A DNA stretch of 64,000 nucleotides from Uloborus plumipes (GCA_038373865.1 JAXGGA010004660.1:1-64000); one strand, 5' to 3'. Shown: positions 45,560-57,919, numbered from the stretch's first letter. Numbers and translations: made by a program. Notes: generated from the letters alone by a model not told the origin.

Positions 45560-46378
45560 CAAGGGGGAGATGTGGCTCTCTTAAGAAACCCTGGTCTAAT
45601 ATATTAATAGTGGCGAGGCTAAGACCCACGAAAGAGACCACTGGCCCACGAATGCATTTTTCATGGCCCAAAAGTTCATTTTAAATTTGTAGACCCACTG
45701 AAAAGTATTTGAAAAATTCAATTTTAAACTGTGAACCACTTCAAGAAAATGTTCACCCTTACTAATCTAGGCGACTTCCACGTTTGAGGTTCAGTTAAAG
45801 ACAAAACTAATCCGATTTAAAAGTAAAAAAATAAATGAATTCAAGTGAAAGATTCTAAATTTACAACAGTACTAAACTAGTTAAAATATAACAATTAGAC
45901 CACACAATCCCCATCCGTAAGAAATTGAAAAAAAAAAAAATGGAACAAGATTATAATCTTAACGACTATTTGCTCCTACCTACGTTGAAAACTTGTAGTT
46001 ATCTCAAAATATCGTCACATACATAACACTAAACTTTTAAAGTGGTGCTAAAAAGAATTACTTATATAAAGCACAACTTACCGAAGAAGCAATTCGAAAT
46101 GATATTGAAAAAGTTTTTAAAAATGGACAAGTAAACAATTGTAATATACTAAGTAAACGACGTCATGGCGAACATTTGACAGCTAATTTATCGTGTTGCC
46201 ACTCAGCTTTTTACAAAAAGACAAATATAAAAATAGCCTTTCATTCGGCTACCCACAATGCTAACTTTATATAAATTTTAAGTTTACAAAGGATCGAAAG
46301 ATCGTCCAAATCCATCAGGCACACAACAGTCCTGTCGCGTGTCATATCAGTTGGCTATGAGGACATCATAGTTACGAG
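45560..46378. other. No gene seen
   Basis: AT-rich, nothing recognised. Confidence 0.3.
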
Positions 46379-46440
46379 TATAAAATGTACGATGTGTAAG
46401 CTAGGTTTTGAAAATTCGTTGGCAGTTCGTCTCCTCTGTC

Positions 46441-46623
46441 ATGTTATTTTCCTTACCGGAAGCTTACAGGAAATACGGTGGTTCATGGATTGTGAGATCC
46501 CAAGCATTTGTAAAAACCTCTAAATGTAGCAAGAGATATAACATGCAGTTCTTTAGTCTGATAAATACAAACTTAGAAGAAGTATACCGGTGGAGGGATA
46601 AAAACTCTTTTGGAGTCAGCAGG
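46441..46623 (+). CDS. Possible 5' exon of an unknown gene
   Basis: A frame from ATG (46441, MLFSLPEAYRKYGGSW...) runs 61 codons to GVSR, where AGCAGGTAAGT (46618-46626) is a good splice donor. A TATAAAA lies at 46379, about 60 bases upstream of the ATG. No motif or family is recognised, and no matching downstream exon was found, so this could be chance. Confidence 0.22.
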
Positions 46624-46847
46624 TAAGTTCTTTGAAGACCTGTTACTTTCTTCCTGTCGCTTCACGAGTCTCTTATTCTCTTTGGCGTGATTTTTTATTG
46701 GCGATCATTGATTAATATTGATTTAGTTATGTCAGTTTGATTAATACAAGTCCAAGTCCTTTCGTGCCAAAACAAAGTTATAATTAACCTTCTAATGCAT
46801 TGAAATTCGACTGCTTGAAGCATTTCCCCATGACAATCAATCAAACA

Positions 46848-46931
46848 GTGGCCAAGCGGTCAGAAATGCTGGCTCTAACAGCTGTCTGTAGGCAGTAAAG
46901 AAGATTGCGGGTTCGATTCCCGCTTTCGCCA
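46848..46931 (+). other. tRNA-like sequence with long variable arm, likely pseudogene or SINE head
   Basis: It has an A-box-like AGTGGCCAAGCGGTCAGAA, a B box GGGTTCGATTCCC with a paired T stem, and a 12-16 base variable region, as in class II (Leu/Ser) tRNAs. The acceptor stem does not pair with the upstream bases and the anticodon arm is poor. I call it a tRNA-derived relic. Confidence 0.5.
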
Positions 46932-48134
46932 TGCATGCTAGTTTCTTCTCATTGTGTCAGAAATTTCAATCTGACTTGCTATCTATGCCGTGTAATGCTC
47001 ACTGTAAATCACGGTAAAAATGTTGGTAATTTTAAAAAATCAAACAAATCTGTGTATTTCATAGAGGCTGAAAAACAAACTTGTGCTCTTTTTCTGATAT
47101 CTGCCGTTGACTCAAAGTATGAAGTTAATACATTTTTTGTGTTAACTTGAAATTTGTGTTATGAGCAATTTTTAGAAAATTGCAGATATCCTTTTGGATC
47201 CGGGCCGTTCATATAGAAATGTTTCTTTCGACCCAGGTAGTACGACAGTTGAACCACAGATTTCTTTTCCATTGAAAAGAGAAGGTATAAACTGTCGTAC
47301 CAGACGTATGAAACCTTGTAAAAATCCCCGGCTCCAAAGGGTTTGAGTGAGAATTTCGACCCCGTCCTTTTAAAAAAAAAAGACTTATGGTACAACATGT
47401 GTACCGCCCGGTTCCCAAAGGTTAAGGGGGTAGCCGAAACCAACACGTGAAAAAAATATCATAGATGCATATATTTGCCAGTTTACCATAATAAGTTTTA
47501 TAATTTCTGGGCATTTTTTCTGTCTCTGTTCCCCAACTCTGATTAATAGCGCATGTAAATGTCTGTGGTGCTCTTTTAGGGAGTAGTTTTATAAATACCG
47601 AATTATTTGAAAGCTAGTGATCAAGGGATTGTCATAATTGACGTTATACGCTTTATTCAACACATTTGCCCCCTCCCTTCCTCCATTTCTCACACAGTGT
47701 CACATTTCACCGTACCCCCTCCCCTCCTCTTGTCACATGTGTCACACATATTATAACAAAACACGTTGAAAAAACCAACCTAACTGTGTGATAATACTTT
47801 TTGTTACCCCCGCCCTTCTCCCTTGACCTAAACTGACACAAGTTCACGCCCACCCCCCTCCTGGCGAGAGATCGTTTGGGAAAGACCTTTAAGATGCGAA
47901 GCAGAAGCTCTCTCTAGTACTTTCGCTTTGTTTATTTATTTATGTTTTTTTTTCTATTTACAACTATTTTGCATTTCATTGTTTAACTTTTAATAAAAAT
48001 TTTACTTTTGTTCCTAATGCTTTACAGAATCTCTGTTTTCGGTTAGTTAGATTTAAAGACCTCGGTGAAAGAGGACTTCGCTTTCTTGCGACGGCGACGG
48101 GAAAACTCTGATGCACAAAAATTAATTTTGTATT
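46932..48134. other. No gene seen
   Basis: Includes a C-rich tract near 47660-47860 with repeated GTCACA words and an unclassified GC-richer block at 47180-47440. Nothing assignable. Confidence 0.3.
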
Positions 48135-48290
48135 CAAGGCCGTCATTCCGATTTTTTTTTTTTCAGGGATGGGAGGGGGGGAGACAAAAGGGTTCATACT
48201 CAATGCAAATTTTATCGGAAAATAACGCACGCCCACTCAAATGAAAAAACATTAATTTCACAAAGTCAAGGGGGTAATTCATCGCATTAC
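48135..48290 (+). mobile_element. hAT-like MITE (CAGGCCCGTCATTT family), decayed copy
   Basis: CAAGGCCGTCATTCCG, a G run, TCAATGCAAATTTTATC and CATTAATTTCACAAAGTCAAG follow the order seen at 12791-12935 and 59414. Confidence 0.5.
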
Positions 48291-48474
48291 CACTCCTAAA
48301 TAACGCACCTGTGTTCCTGTGTATGGTTTGGTAACATATTATATTTTCCTATAATGTTCTAGAGGTAGTTCTAACATAACATTGAACAGAGGATACAAAA
48401 TCTTTAAGGAATAATTTTTTAAACGGGTTTTTTCTACCGTAAGGAGAGGAACACATCATTTATAATTCTGTATT

Positions 48475-51291
48475 GAGTCATTCCACGTCAACTGGACCAA
48501 TTTTTCAAATCGTCCCCACTCGACCATCTCCGATTTGGATTTGATTTTACAGAGGTGTAGACATGCCTGTGAAACTAACCTGTGCAAATTTTCAGCTTTC
48601 AAGATCCAAATCTGGAGGAGCTAGGATCCCGCAAAAAATGTGGCCCAAAATGGCGGATGAACTTCATGAAACAAGTTGCAATGTTTAGGTCAAGGTTGCA
48701 GAAAATTTTATCACAGTGGAAGCCTAATTTTTTTTGGAGCTTAAAGTACTTTTGGTTGTCAACACTCTCCAGTATATTCTTTGAGATTGCGCTTATTAGA
48801 TTTTGTGTAGCACGTGCCTAAACTTGCGAAAAAACGCGGTGGGCAATTTTTTTCCTGGATTTCAGGGTGTCATAAATTTTTAACCAAAAAAACTTCAAAG
48901 GTTTATACTTCGTAGTTTTATTGTCCAAATACTTCTTTTTAATGTTTTACAGCTACAGAGCTTAAATATTGTATTTGTAAAAGATATTGGCACCCTAAGT
49001 GTCGATGAAAACGCTTCTTTTGAAAAATCGCCTGTTTTCAACTCCCTATATCTCAGGTTTGTCACCTAAGACCATTTTTTCTTTGGCACCACTAGAAAGA
49101 ACAGATTTTTTCCTATCGAAATGAGTTTTTTTTTCGATGGTGTTCTTTCGAATAAGGATGAAAAAATTAGCTTGAAATACTATCTGTTATGACGAATTGG
49201 CATAATTAGGTTAAGGCTGCATAAAATTTTATCACACTGGGGGCCTAATATTTTTGGAATTTAAAGTACCTTTAGTTGTCAATACTCTCCAGTATTTTTT
49301 GTGAGATTGAGCTTATTAAATTTTGTGTAGCACGCATGTCAACTTACGAAAAAACGCGGTGGGCAATCTTTTTCCTGGATTCATAAATTTTTAACCAAAC
49401 AAATTCAAAGGTTCATATTTCGTAGTTCTATTGTCCAAATACTTGTTTTTAATGTTTTACAGCTGCAGAGCTTAAATATTGTATTTGTAAAAGATATTGG
49501 CACCCTAAGTGTCTATCAAAATCATTTTAATGGAAAATCGGCTGTTTTCAACTCACTGTATCTCAAGTTTGTCACCTTCAACCGTTTTTTCGTTGGCACC
49601 ATTAGAAAGCACAGATTTTTACCTATCGAAATGAGTTTTTTTTTCGATGGTGTTCTTTCGAATAAGGAGGGAAAAAAAAGCTGGAAGTTTTGTCAGTTGT
49701 GAAGAATTGGCATAATTCGGCTAAGACTGCAGAATATTTTATTATAATAGAAGTTCGAATTTTTAACAACTTAAAGTACATTTAGTTGTTAATAGATTCT
49801 AATAATTATGTGATTTCCAACTCATTAGCTTTTGTGTAGCATACATGAAAATTATTGGCAATTCCTGTTTGAAAAATAGCTTGATTTCAATAAACTGTAA
49901 TTCAGGTTTGTCACCTTCCATCATCTTTTCGTTAGTACTACTATAAATAACAGATTTTTTCTTATCAGAGTATTAATATAAACAACTAAATGTACTTTAA
50001 GTTGTTAAAAATTCGAACTTTTGGTATAATAAAATTTTCTGCAGTCTTAGCCTAATTATGCCAATTCTTCATAACTGACCATACTTCGAGCTATTTTTTT
50101 CTTCCTTATTCGAAAGAACACCATCGAAAAAAAAAACTCATTTCAATAGGAAAAAATCTGTTCTTTCTAATGGTGCCAACAAAAAAAAACAGTGGAAGGT
50201 GACAAACTTGAGATACAGTGAGTTGAAAACAGGTGATTTTTCATTAAAATGATTTTGATAGAACACTTTTGACAACAATATCTCTTACAAAATCAATATT
50301 TAAGCTCTGAAGCTGTAAAATATTAAAACCAAGTATTTGGACAATAGAACTACGAAACATGAACCTTTGAATTTGTTTGGTTAAAAATTTATGAATCCAG
50401 GAAAAAGATTTCCTAACGCGTTTTTTTTGCAAGTTAACATGCGTGGTACACAAAATTTAATTAGCTCAATCTCACAAAAAATACTGGAGAGTATTGACTA
50501 CTAAAAGTAATTTAAACTCCAAAAATATTAGGCCCCCAGTGTGATAAAATTTTCTGCAGTCTTAACCTAATTATGCCAATTATTCATAACAGACAGTATT
50601 TCAAGCTAATTTTTTCATCCTTATTCGAAAGAACACCATCGAAAAAAAAACTCATTTCGATAGGAAAAAATCTGTTCTTTCTAATGGTGCCAAAGAAAAA
50701 ATGGTCTTAGGTGACAAACCTGAGATATAGTGAGTTGAAAATAGGCGATTTTTCAAAAGAAGCGTTTTCATCGACACTTAGGGTGCCAATATCTTTTACA
50801 AATACAATATTTAAGCTCTGTAGCTGTAAAACATTAAAAACAAGTATTTGGACAATAAAACTACGAAGTATAAACCTTTGAAGTTTTTTGGTTAAAAATT
50901 TATGACAACCTGAAATCCAGGAAAAAAATTGCCCACCGCGTTTTTTCGCAAGTTTAGGCACGTGCTACACAAAATCTAATAAGCGCAATCTCAAAGAATA
51001 TACTTCAGAGTGTTGACAACCAAAAGTACTTTAAGCTCCAAAAAAAATTAGGCTTCCACTGTGATAAAATTTTCTGCAACCTTGACCTAAACATTGCAAC
51101 TTGTTTCATGAAGTTCATCCGCCATTTTGGGCCACATTTTTTGCGGGATCCTAGCTCCTCCAGATTTGGATCTTGGAAGCTAAAAATTTGCACAGGTTAG
51201 TTTCATAGGCATGTCTATACCTCTGTAAAATTTGATCCAAATCGGAGATGGTCGGGTGGGGACCACTAGTCCACTTGACATGGAATGACTC
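48475..51291. mobile_element. 2.8-kb near-palindromic element made of tandem units
   Basis: The left arm (48475 to ~49790) and right arm (~49985 to 51291) are reverse complements, with ends GAGTCATTCCACGTCAACT and the matching TGGAATGACTC, flanked on both sides by TATT (48471-48474, 51292-51295). Within each arm a ~510-bp unit is repeated about 2.5 times; each unit holds TGTGTAGCACG, TTTTTTTTCGATGGTGTTCT and AACAGATTTTTTCCTATCGA. The ~190-bp centre is a decayed third unit. No transposase. Frames at 48582 and 51005 are the same 60-80 residues read from the two arms and are not genes. Confidence 0.9.
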
Positions 51292-51295
51292 TATT

Positions 51296-52016
51296 ACCTA
51301 TACAGATAATTATTAAAATGCTAAATATAATAGTTCTCACTTATTTGGACCTAAATCATTCAAAATAATGAAAAAAGTATGAAAAACACGTTGATGAAAA
51401 CTCTGCGTCAAAGGGCTGTTGTGACCTTTTCCGGGCCCATTCAACTTCTATCAGAAGGTCCCCCCCCCCTACATCCCTTTTTACCTCGAAAGACGAACCT
51501 CAAAAGACGCGCCTGGCCAAGGGCGTAGCCAGGACTCACGTTAGGGGGGTGCAAGCAGTGGCACTCCAATAGGAGGTCACTGTGACCTCCCAAAAAGTTC
51601 TTATCCGATACAAATTTGCTGATGAAATTTGAAAACAGTGAGACAGTATTGCAAGGCTGAACTTCTTTATTTTATTTATTATTTCTTCTTTATTTAATTA
51701 ACTAGCCGGGTACCCGGCCCTGCCCGGGTTTCGGCCGGGTATGGTGTTTTAGTGACACTCGTTCATGAATTTTTCAACATTAAAATGCATATCTATACAC
51801 ACAATGGCTACTTCTGTAAACAATGGCAATTTTTTCTGACTGGACAAACTAAAAAACTGTATTACACACCTAAAATACAAATGCAAGCTACAAATAATGT
51901 TTAGGTAAATCGGAAATGTTATAAGCTTGGTACAGGGTGCGGCGGAGAAACTTGCAGACTTGAAAAGTCAACTAAGGGAAAAGTACATCATGTATCAGTT
52001 TACAACTTTTTATAAG
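51296..52016. other. No gene; possible hAT fragment
   Basis: AAGGGCGTAGCCAGGA at 51519 followed by a G-rich run resembles the end of a hAT-type MITE. An unusual GC-rich patch CCGGGTACCCGGCCCTGCC lies at 51707-51725. Confidence 0.4.
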
Positions 52017-52920
52017 ATACTAGCTGCAGGGCCCGGCGTTGCACGGGCTTTCAGTAGTGAGGAAAATTTAAACAAGCTAATCGCCGCCAAGGCAGCTCGC
52101 CTTTAAAATAGCGAGGAACGTTTCAACAAATTACTCGCCGCCAAGGTGGCTCGCTTTCAAAGTAGTGAGGAAAGTTTCAACAAACTACTCGCCGGCAAGG
52201 CGGCTCGCCTTTCAAGTGGGTTGAAAAGTTTTAGCGATGATAGTTTCATCAAACAACTCCCCGATAAAGCGTCTCGCTAAAAAGCTTTCCTGCATCAATA
52301 GGTCCATCGAATTATTTGCACATGCTTCCTCAGAACTAAAAACGATGTCCATTAGCTTACTTAACACTCTCCTCAAATGACAAATACAATTCCCTACCAA
52401 AAACAATTATTTCCAAACCGCTATCTTCCTGTAAAATTAATTGCGAAATTCTAAACGAAAAAGTTGTTTTAATATTTGGATCGCAGCTAAAAAAAGTTCC
52501 AGCTAAAAACATTAATTAGAATTTTTTTTGAAACACATTTTTGAAATGGCAGCTGAGAAAAATTAAAGTCTTACAAAAAACAATTGCTAGAACTTAATTA
52601 TAACACGGATCCGAAACGGTAACCGAAAGAAATAAAACTCTTTGAATTTTAAGTAGTTCAATAATTTAACTAACGTTTTAATTCAAGATGGCAACGGTAA
52701 GAAATAAAAGTCTTGGAATTTTAAAATTGCAAAAAATTTAATTAACGTTTTAATTAATATCTCAACTAATCAACGTCGTACAATTACGCTGTTGGTCTTA
52801 TTGTCTTCCTTGGATAATTTTGAATCGAATGGTACTACGTTTGATTCTCTACTCTCAGCGGTTTTTGAGGAGTTCAAGCTTCAGACGGACAGACAGACAG
52901 ACGCAGACAGATTTTAATAG
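52017..52920 (+). repeat. Dispersed repeat with an in-frame 54-bp tandem block
   Basis: It begins TACTAGCTGCAGGGCCCGGC and ends in a CAGACAGACAGACGCAGACAG tract and ATTTTAATAGTATTA, the start/end signature of a widespread but unclassified (to me) arthropod repeat. From about 52050 to 52280 a 54-bp unit repeats 3-4 times; in one frame it reads SEESFNKLLAAKAARL-like, with one stop in the first unit. The flanking 52.3-52.9 kb has no gene. Confidence 0.5.
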
Positions 52921-52950
52921 TATTAATGTTACCCATTCTGAATTTTAATA

Positions 52951-53334
52951 TTAGTTAGATTTAAAAACTACATCGGGAAGAATGACGGCACCTGTTAATG
53001 ATACACTCATGTACCCTAGATTTGTTGCACTCTTTCGAGCATATCGACTGATGGGATGTTGGTGATAGTAAGCCGGATGTTGCTCTCCGGGCGTTGCAGG
53101 GTCCTGGGCTTGTCGTTGTAAACGATCGATTTGAGATACCCCCATAAAAAATAATCACAGAGTGTCAAATCGGAAGAGCGGGCCTGCCACGGTACGTCAC
53201 CTTTCCAGGAGACGTTATCACTCAACTGGTGAACCACAGCAAGTTTGTAGGAATGAAACTGGAGTTCGTTGTGAAGAATTCGTCTCAGTGTCCAATCAAA
53301 GATCCCCAAAGCAGCAGCGTGTTTACGCGCCGAA
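52951..53334 (-). pseudogene. Internally deleted mariner/Tc1-type transposase remnant
   Basis: The minus frame starts in a helix-turn-helix block (ARKHAAALGI, TLRRILHNELQFHSYKL) of the DNA-binding domain, then jumps straight to the C-terminal third: SWKGDVPWQARSSDL, CDYFLWGYLKSIVY, the region downstream of the second catalytic Asp. The two central catalytic acids are deleted. The tail (TGAVILPDVVFKSN) is in another frame after a stop at 53016. The remnant ends exactly where the P-like element begins. Confidence 0.8.
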
Positions 53335-53360
53335 CCAAGGCCAACTAGAAAGACAGGCCC
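53335..53360. repeat. Left terminal inverted repeat of P-like element
   Basis: Pairs with 57920-57945; about 26 bp identical, then a gap and the subterminal TCACGTGAC block (53374-53382 and near 57887-57896). Confidence 0.88.
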
Positions 53361-53565
53361 AGGTTCGGAATTATCACGTGACCAACTGTGTGCTACCCTT
53401 TAGCTGAGACCGTCATTGCCGGCTCCATCAGGGCATGCTCGCTTGTTTGTTGTTGCGCCAATCGTTGTGTTTAGCTTTGTTAACAAATACTTCTTACTTC
53501 AACTATTTTAATATTCTTTTGAAAAATTGAGTAATTTTGTACAGAGGACTTCGTCATTTTACGTG

Positions 53566-56370
53566 ATGGGTTGATGCTGTAGCGTAAGTGGCTGTAAATC
53601 TAATTACAGAGGACAGACCGAAAGAGTCACTGTTTTTACTCTCCCAAGGTGTAAAAATCTGCGAGAAATATGGCTAAGAAAAATTCCCACTGACTTTACT
53701 GGGATTAAAAATCCTTTAGTATGCATCAAACATTTTCAAGAATCGGATGTCATCAGAATTGACAGATGCACAGTCAAAGGAGAAATCAAAGAGTATCCGA
53801 GGATAATTCCGAAATTAAAAGAAGGTGCATATCCTGTAATATTTCCCAATTTACCTAGTTATCTGTCTGCAGTACCTTCTTCATCCAGGAGGCTTCCGGA
53901 CGTAGAAGAAGAAAACTTCAACTTGGCATTGAACGAAAGTATCGTTGAACATGCTAAGTATGTGGAGGGGAAAAAAATATTAAAAATGGAGGATGTTGTA
54001 AAATACTACGAACAATATCTCCATAATGACGTAGAAGATAATACAAGGAAGTGGTCCATTTTCAGCTGCGATGAAAAAATTGTGGTGTGCCTAATTAACT
54101 TGTCAAATGATCTTCCCAAATTAGTAAGTTCTTTGACTGTTAAGCGCTCCTTAGAATTCCAGATAGTTCTGGACGAAATTGAACTGCCTTTGAAAAATGT
54201 GCCTAAGCATTTGCAAGTACTGAATTCATTTCATGTGTTAGATGAAATTATTGAACTGTTGAAAAATCCTAATGCATTGAAAGTGAAGTCTAAGATTGAA
54301 TTAATAATTGACATGTTGAAATCTATTGATATTGAAGGGCATGAAAAAAATCTAGAGTTCATAATCGATCAACTACAGTTGGTGAATGTGTCAAAAAATA
54401 ATCGAAGATACAGTGGAAGAACTCTAATTTTTGCTTCTAGCATTTACGTTTTATCTTCATCTGTGTATCAATCTTTATACAAATGTGGATATTTGATTCT
54501 ACCCCATCCGAGAAACTTAAGTAAGGTGATCAGTAGCATTTCGTTACAAACTAACTCGATAGATGATAGTGTCGAATACCTAAAAATAAAACAACAGTAT
54601 TTAAAAGAGCATGAATTTCTAGTGAACTTACTCTTGGATGAAATTTATGTCGAACCAAGTTTAACTTTTAAGGGAAATTCTGTTTATGGAAACAGTGAAA
54701 ATGATGAGACAAAAGTTGCAAGGACTGCACAGGTGTTTATGATATCGAGTGTTTTATCCAAGTATATTGATGTTGTAAGCATTGTGCCAGTGATAAATTT
54801 AACTTCCTGCCAATTAAAAGGTATGTTATTTAAAGTGATTGCAGAATTGGAAAGAATTGGCTTCAGAGTACTGTCGCTTATATCAGACAATAACTCTGTC
54901 AATAGAAAAGCATTTGAATTGATGAATGATAATGTTTTAAAGCCATCTATGCCTCATCCTTGTGACCAAACACGGAAACTTTTTTTCATTTTCGATACGG
55001 TGCACCTTATAAAATGTGTGCGAAATAATTGGATCTCTAAGAAAACTGATAATATTGCCATTACTTATCCAGATATAAATACAGGAGTGCTACGAAAAGC
55101 CCAATTTAAGCACTTCGAAATTCTATATCAGCTAGAAAAAAATTCTCTTGTTAAGTACGGTAATCTGTTGTCGACTAAAGTTTTATATCCGTCGAATATT
55201 CAAAAACAGAATGTCGAACTGGCACTAAAGATATTTAACGAGAAAAATGTTGCTGCCCTGAATTGTGCTGCTTCAAAAAAGCCTGATATGTTTCCAGACG
55301 TCTCGGATACGTGTGAGTTTCTTAGTATTTTCATAAAATGGTGGAAAATAGTGAATGTGAAGAGTTTCTATGAAAGTAAAAGATTTAATGATGCAGACAG
55401 AAAAGTCATTGAAAATGAAGAAATGTCTCCACAAATATCTTTTCTAACCGAATTCGTAACTTGGTTGCAATTATGGGAGACAACTGTGAATCGAGCTTCC
55501 AGTCTATCTTATCAAACCTATATCGCTCTTCTCAATACCTGTCAAGCATTTATTGAAATGGTGCCATATTTGTTTGAAAAATATAAATTTGCCTATATTG
55601 CTTTAGGAAAGTTCCAAAATGACAACCTTGAAGGAAGGTTTGGCAACTATAGGCAGCTAAGCGGAGCTAATTATTACATTAGTTACGTTCAGGTTTTAGA
55701 AAGTGAGCGAAAGTTACGTTTTAAAAGTTTGTGCCTATTGAAATGCAACAATGAACATATTTCTCTTCGTTCAATTTCATCATGTTCAGAATCCAGTTCT
55801 ACAGATGTTATAAATATCGAACCTTTCCGGGAAATTTTGGAATGTGAATTTATATTTGAAGAAGTGCCAGACTTCGTATTACCAATTTTGACGTACATTG
55901 GTGGTTATATAGCAATGAAAGATGCTAAAACAGGAACCTGTGCTGTTTGCCTTAACTGGATTTTGACCGATAAAAGTGTAGCAGTTGAAGTTCCGTCTGA
56001 ACTCGTTCTGGAACTTGACAGAGGAAAGTTAACTCTGCCGACTTTACAAGTTACCATTGTTGTAGCTGCAGTTTGGTTTACAATGCAAAAACTTATTGAT
56101 ATGTTTTTAGCTAAGTTTTTGAGTTCACGAAATCAGCTGTCCATACTTCTAGAACTAAGTAAATTATTGCTGAAAGAATACTTAGAATTCATAGACGAAG
56201 ATGTTACTCAGCAGTGTTACTGTGAAAAGACTCTTTCAACAGTGCTAGATAAGATAGCGAACAGAGCATCTAAAATTTTATTAAATAATTTTGTTAAGAA
56301 GCAAAATGATAATTTTTCATCTGGAAAGTTAGAAGAGAGGAAATTAAAAAAATTGAAGAAGGATAATTGA
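53566..56370 (+). CDS. THAP-domain P-element-type transposase, nearly intact
   Basis: The frame from ATG 53566 to the stop at 56370 is 935 codons with a single TGA at codon 3 (53572-53574); from 53575 it is open to the end. Residues ~4-95 form a THAP zinc finger: CSVSGC (Cys pair), FTLPR, EIWLRKIP, and VCIKHF (Cys/His pair), closing with YPVIFP. The transposase core follows: the first catalytic Asp in LLLDEIYVE (~54633), the second in LISDNNS (~54885), and the region NDNLEGRFG (~55620) with the probable catalytic Glu; HPCDQTRKLFFIFDTVHLIKC and GANYYISYVQVL are typical of P/THAP9-type proteins. THAP binds the transposon ends and the RNase-H-like core cuts and joins DNA. The next Met-type codon without the stop would lack the zinc finger. 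Confidence 0.88.
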
Positions 56371-57919
56371 GTAATCTGAAGGAGGTAAATATTGGGGAAC
56401 TAACTCCTAGCCCCGGTCTACGGGCCGAAAATAGGGCATGGGCAGGGCCATAAGGGGCAGTTCCTTATGTGCGCTCAACCATGATCTTTTTACTTTGCAA
56501 ATATTTCTCTGTTTTTTTTTTTGTAGTTATATAAATGTGTTATAGTCTACATCTCTTAAATTCTCCCTTTAACTTGGTTGTGGAAAATGATCATGCATAT
56601 TTTGGTTAAATGTTTTAATTATGAGCAAAAGTTACCTTTAATGCTTCATTATAAAAAATCCTTAGAAGGATCATCATCTCGGCTAGTCTGGGTGTTTGAA
56701 AATTCACAAGAAGGCTGAATCGAAGTCAATAATAAATTCCATATTACTATACTGTAAAATTTTTGACAGGAAGTTTTGTAATTAAAATGCATAAGTGCGT
56801 TAAAAATTCTAAAACGCAATACCAGTTTCACTTTGGTGTTGTTAAGTAAATGGGAAAGACTCTTGACTTTTCTTAAGATGTTTTAACATTGATTTCTGAA
56901 AAATGAATCATGGTCTATTTTTGGTAAAATTATTAGAGTAAACGGAACGGGTTTTAAGAGAAAAGTGGATTTGAAGAGCATTCATTGAAATCTTCCCCGG
57001 GGGGGGGGGGTCATCTATATGGCCAGTTTGTTACCTTGATTGTCAAATTACGTTTTGTTATCGTATACATGTTTATAAACTTGTTACTCACAATATATGT
57101 AAGCTAGTTTTATACGTTTTCACAGTGTTATTTTAGCAAATGCATTTTCTTTTGAGGTGTTAAAATATTGAAAATAAATTTTAAAGCAAAATTAAGTGCA
57201 TATATATTCAATGTATTGGTCCAAAAAAAAAGCTCAAAAGCTGAGAATTAATTTTAAAATAAAGCTATAGAAAATTAGTTAGGCTGGATTCATAGTTAAA
57301 ATTAAATTTGCTTTACATATTGCAGTTACACAAATGTATTTATTGGATAAATGCAGTTTGATAGCTATTTTTAAATGGACCTTGGAAATCTCACTTTAAT
57401 TTGTTATGATTTTGCAATTAGAAATGATTTTATATTATTTGTATAGGAGGTAAGTTATTTAAAATTAGTAAAATTTATTATCTTGCTGATAAATTTAAGA
57501 AAACAATAATGACAGTTATAAGATTTGACTGACTCAAATTTTAACTGAAGTAATAAATGCTAAGTGAGAATTTTTTTCATCATTTGTTTAGATTATGTGC
57601 ATGTGTAAATATTTTATATTACTTATCAGACAATATTACTACAGAAATAAAATTATTATTTTTATATAACTTGTTAATTTGATTTATTCATTTTATTTGG
57701 AACAACAGTTTTGCTTTTAAATTTTTTAAATATTTTTGCTTAGAGTGAATCAATTTTATTTTGCTAAATATGACATGAAAAAAATCGATCGTTGTTTAAA
57801 ACAGACAAGCATTATTTCACGAAACAAATGCGTATGTCCAAGTCGAAACGAAAGTGCACTCCGCGATCCGACGATGCACACAGTTCGTCACGTGACCTCC
57901 TTTTTCTCCCACCGTACCG

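Noticed and set aside
46848..46931. A functional tRNA-Leu/Ser gene
   Set aside because: T arm and boxes are good, but the acceptor stem does not pair and the anticodon loop is wrong.
48582..51193. Two near-identical small proteins encoded at 48582-48821 and 51005-51193
   Set aside because: They are the same non-coding arm sequence of the palindrome read from each side.
53572..53574. Selenocysteine or programmed readthrough at the TGA of the P-like transposase
   Set aside because: No supporting structure was seen and a mutation is simpler; other genomic copies would decide.
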